Assembly: GCA_013215515.1 (NCBI GenBank)
Contig: JABSPC010000001.1
Coordinates: 1-6,303 of the forward strand
DNA: 6,303 nucleotides
Source of the DNA: Crocinitomicaceae bacterium
GTDB lineage: Bacteria; Bacteroidota; Bacteroidia; Flavobacteriales_D; Crocinitomicaceae
Reading direction: 5' to 3'
The notes under the pieces are model-generated. The model saw nothing but the letters and a program-made list of their open reading frames with translations, had not been told where the DNA came from and made no database searches. Made by a program: the position numbers and the translations under genes. Below, in pieces: positions 5,469 through 6,303 of this stretch (positions are counted from its first letter, which is position 1; the number at the start of each line of letters is the position of its first letter).

Positions 5469-5891
5469 TTATGGTCTTGGAATTATCATAATTGTCAATC
5501 GACCCGTGCAAATCAGCTTCCCGGTTTCCTCATCCGTAATATCAACTTGCCAGAGATGCGTTCGTTTTCCGGCGTGCACAATTTTACCCCTAGCAACCAC
5601 ATTTCCTTCACTAATTCCTCCAACATGGTTTGCATTCACCTCAAGTCCAACGGGTACTTCTTTGCTAAGATCCAATAATAAAGTAGACCCCATTGATCCA
5701 ATCGTTTCGATTAAAGCAGCACTAGCACCACCATGCAACAAACCCATTGGCTGATGCGTTCGCTTATCTACGGGCATACGAACACGGATATAATCATCTC
5801 CGATTTCAATACATTCCATTCCCAAAACCCGCATAAGCGTATTTTCGGAGAACTTATTTATATCAGCTAAATCAACTTGTCTTAATTTCAT
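5469..5891 (-). CDS. menI: Hotdog-fold thioesterase, probable DHNA-CoA thioesterase (MenI/YdiI type)
   Basis: Likely hydrolyses 1,4-dihydroxy-2-naphthoyl-CoA to the free acid before prenylation in menaquinone synthesis. The 140-residue protein aligns by eye with E. coli YdiI/MenI, sharing MPVD.RT.QP.GLLHGGAS, E.IGS, VGLE.NANHV and WQ..I.DE.G.L. Catalytic positions are present: Gln47, His53 and Glu62, each offset by one from YdiI Gln48, His54 and Glu63. The related EntH proofreads enterobactin synthesis and PaaI acts on phenylacetyl-CoA; location next to isochorismate synthase and menD favours MenI. The ATG at 5889-5891 lies four bases after a perfect -7 box, so the transcript is probably leaderless or nearly so. 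The protein ends RLTIMIIPRP, a normal family C-terminus, then TAA and immediately the isochorismate synthase ORF. First gene of the men operon, divergent from murB. Confidence 0.9.
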   Translation of the reverse strand: MKLRQVDLADINKFSENTLMRVLGMECIEIGDDYIRVRMPVDKRTHQPMGLLHGGASAALIETIGSMGSTLLLDLSKEVPVGLEVNANHVGGISEGNVVARGKIVHAGKRTHLWQVDITDEETGKLICTGRLTIMIIPRP

Positions 5892-5895
5892 ACTA

Positions 5896-5927
5896 CAAAG
5901 ATAACTTCGCTCTGCTAAATTAACAAC
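5896..5927 (-). promoter_or_regulatory. Promoter of the men operon
   Basis: On the minus strand GTTG (complement of 5924-5927) is followed after 20 bases by TATCTTTG (5896-5903), a perfect TAnnTTTG -7 box. Only four bases separate the box from the menI ATG, so transcription should start at or next to the start codon. Confidence 0.65.
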
Positions 5928-5953
5928 ATCTCATAGTGAGTAATTAAATTCAG

Positions 5954-5971
5954 ACCTTCAATATTGAAGGT
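5954..5971. promoter_or_regulatory. Perfect 18-bp palindrome, candidate operator
   Basis: ACCTTCAAT (5954-5962) is followed without spacer by its exact reverse complement ATTGAAGGT (5963-5971). It lies between the divergent men and murB promoters, ending 10 bases before the murB -7 box and covering its -33 region. Both genes point away from it, so a terminator is not expected. The symmetry fits a dimeric regulator binding site; the regulator is unknown. Confidence 0.6.
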
Positions 5972-5981
5972 TATAGAAACG

Positions 5982-5989
5982 TATTTTTG
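5982..5989 (+). promoter_or_regulatory. -7 box of murB
   Basis: TATTTTTG is a perfect TAnnTTTG match, four bases before the murB ATG, the same spacing as at menI. A -33 element is weak: ATTG at 5963-5966 gives a 15-base spacer, shorter than the usual 19, and lies within the 18-bp palindrome. Confidence 0.6.
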
Positions 5990-5993
5990 CTCT

Positions 5994-6303
5994 ATGATTA
6001 GTAAAAATGTAAGCCTAAAGCCTCATAATACTTTTGGTATAGAAGTTTTCGCCAAACGGTATTCTTCATTCACTTCAATCGAGGAACTTAATTCTGTTCT
6101 AAACGAAAAAGGTGATGATCCACTATTAATTCTTGGAGGAGGAAGTAACATTTTGTTCACTAAGGACTTCGATGGACTGGTGATTAAAAATGAAATAAAA
6201 GGATTCGAGATTCTTTATGAGAATGAAGATGAAACATATGTAAAGGTTGGAGCTGGTGAAGTATGGCATTCATTCGTTTTGGAATGTATCAATAAAGGTT
6301 TTG
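5994..6303 (+). CDS. murB: UDP-N-acetylenolpyruvoylglucosamine reductase (MurB), partial (N-terminal 103 residues)
   Basis: MurB is the cytosolic FAD enzyme that reduces UDP-GlcNAc-enolpyruvate to UDP-N-acetylmuramate with NADPH, an essential early step of peptidoglycan synthesis. The ORF starts at ATG 5994 and is open to the right edge, so about two thirds of the protein is missing. Visible motifs are HNTFGI at residues 11-16, the FAD-binding LGGGSNILFTKDFDG at 47-61, and VGAGEVWHSFV at 85-95, all in the correct order and place for the N-terminal FAD domain. The catalytic Ser/Arg/Glu region is outside the window. It is transcribed away from the men operon and shares with it a 102-base control region. 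The start is set by the motif position and by the -7 box four bases upstream. Confidence 0.95.
   Translation, partial: MISKNVSLKPHNTFGIEVFAKRYSSFTSIEELNSVLNEKGDDPLLILGGGSNILFTKDFDGLVIKNEIKGFEILYENEDETYVKVGAGEVWHSFVLECINKGF

Noticed and set aside
5344..5754. Plus-strand ORF of 136 codons over the menI/isochorismate synthase junction
   Set aside because: It lies opposite two well-supported genes, and its translation has no domain-like features. It is a shadow frame.

Overview
The window looks like a chromosomal housekeeping segment from a member of the Bacteroidota, most likely a Flavobacteriales-type bacterium. The reasons are AT-rich DNA, intergenic -7 boxes of the Bacteroidota form TAnnTTTG, general lack of Shine-Dalgarno sequences, and proteins (flavobacterial-style DUF493 protein, MenD, TerC, TrxA) that read like that group. 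No mobile element, CRISPR array, rRNA or tRNA gene was seen, and no gap between genes exceeds about 120 bases.

Layout from left to right: (1) the 5' part of a small single-helix membrane protein on the minus strand, running off the left edge; (2) an AT-rich gap with a degenerate repeat, then a textbook terminator and the thioredoxin gene trxA (minus); (3) a tightly packed minus-strand operon that starts with a TerC-family membrane protein and continues through an unrecognised 191-residue protein, a DUF493/YbeD-like protein and a small membrane-anchored beta-rich protein, with start/stop overlaps of 11 and 8 bases and a 1-base gap; (4) a minus-strand menaquinone operon, menI (DHNA-CoA thioesterase type), isochorismate synthase, menD; (5) a divergent plus-strand murB that runs off the right edge.

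The men genes cover three steps of the classical o-succinylbenzoate route: chorismate to isochorismate, isochorismate to SEPHCHC, and the late hydrolysis of DHNA-CoA. The most notable observation is that menD is full length in one frame but carries a single in-frame TAG at 3617-3619, codon 294 of 564. The same triplet is used as the terminal stop of trxA and of menD itself, so general TAG reassignment is unlikely. The isochorismate synthase ORF is also unusual: it follows the menI TAA with no spacing, in the same frame, and its only nearby start is TTG.

The 102-base gap between menI and murB holds two divergent -7 boxes, each four bases from its ATG, which suggests leaderless or nearly leaderless transcripts, and a perfect 18-bp palindrome over the murB -33 region that looks like an operator. 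I did not find a clear new defence or metabolic system. The candidates for new biology are the menD nonsense codon, the palindrome, and the two uncharacterised proteins coupled to TerC.
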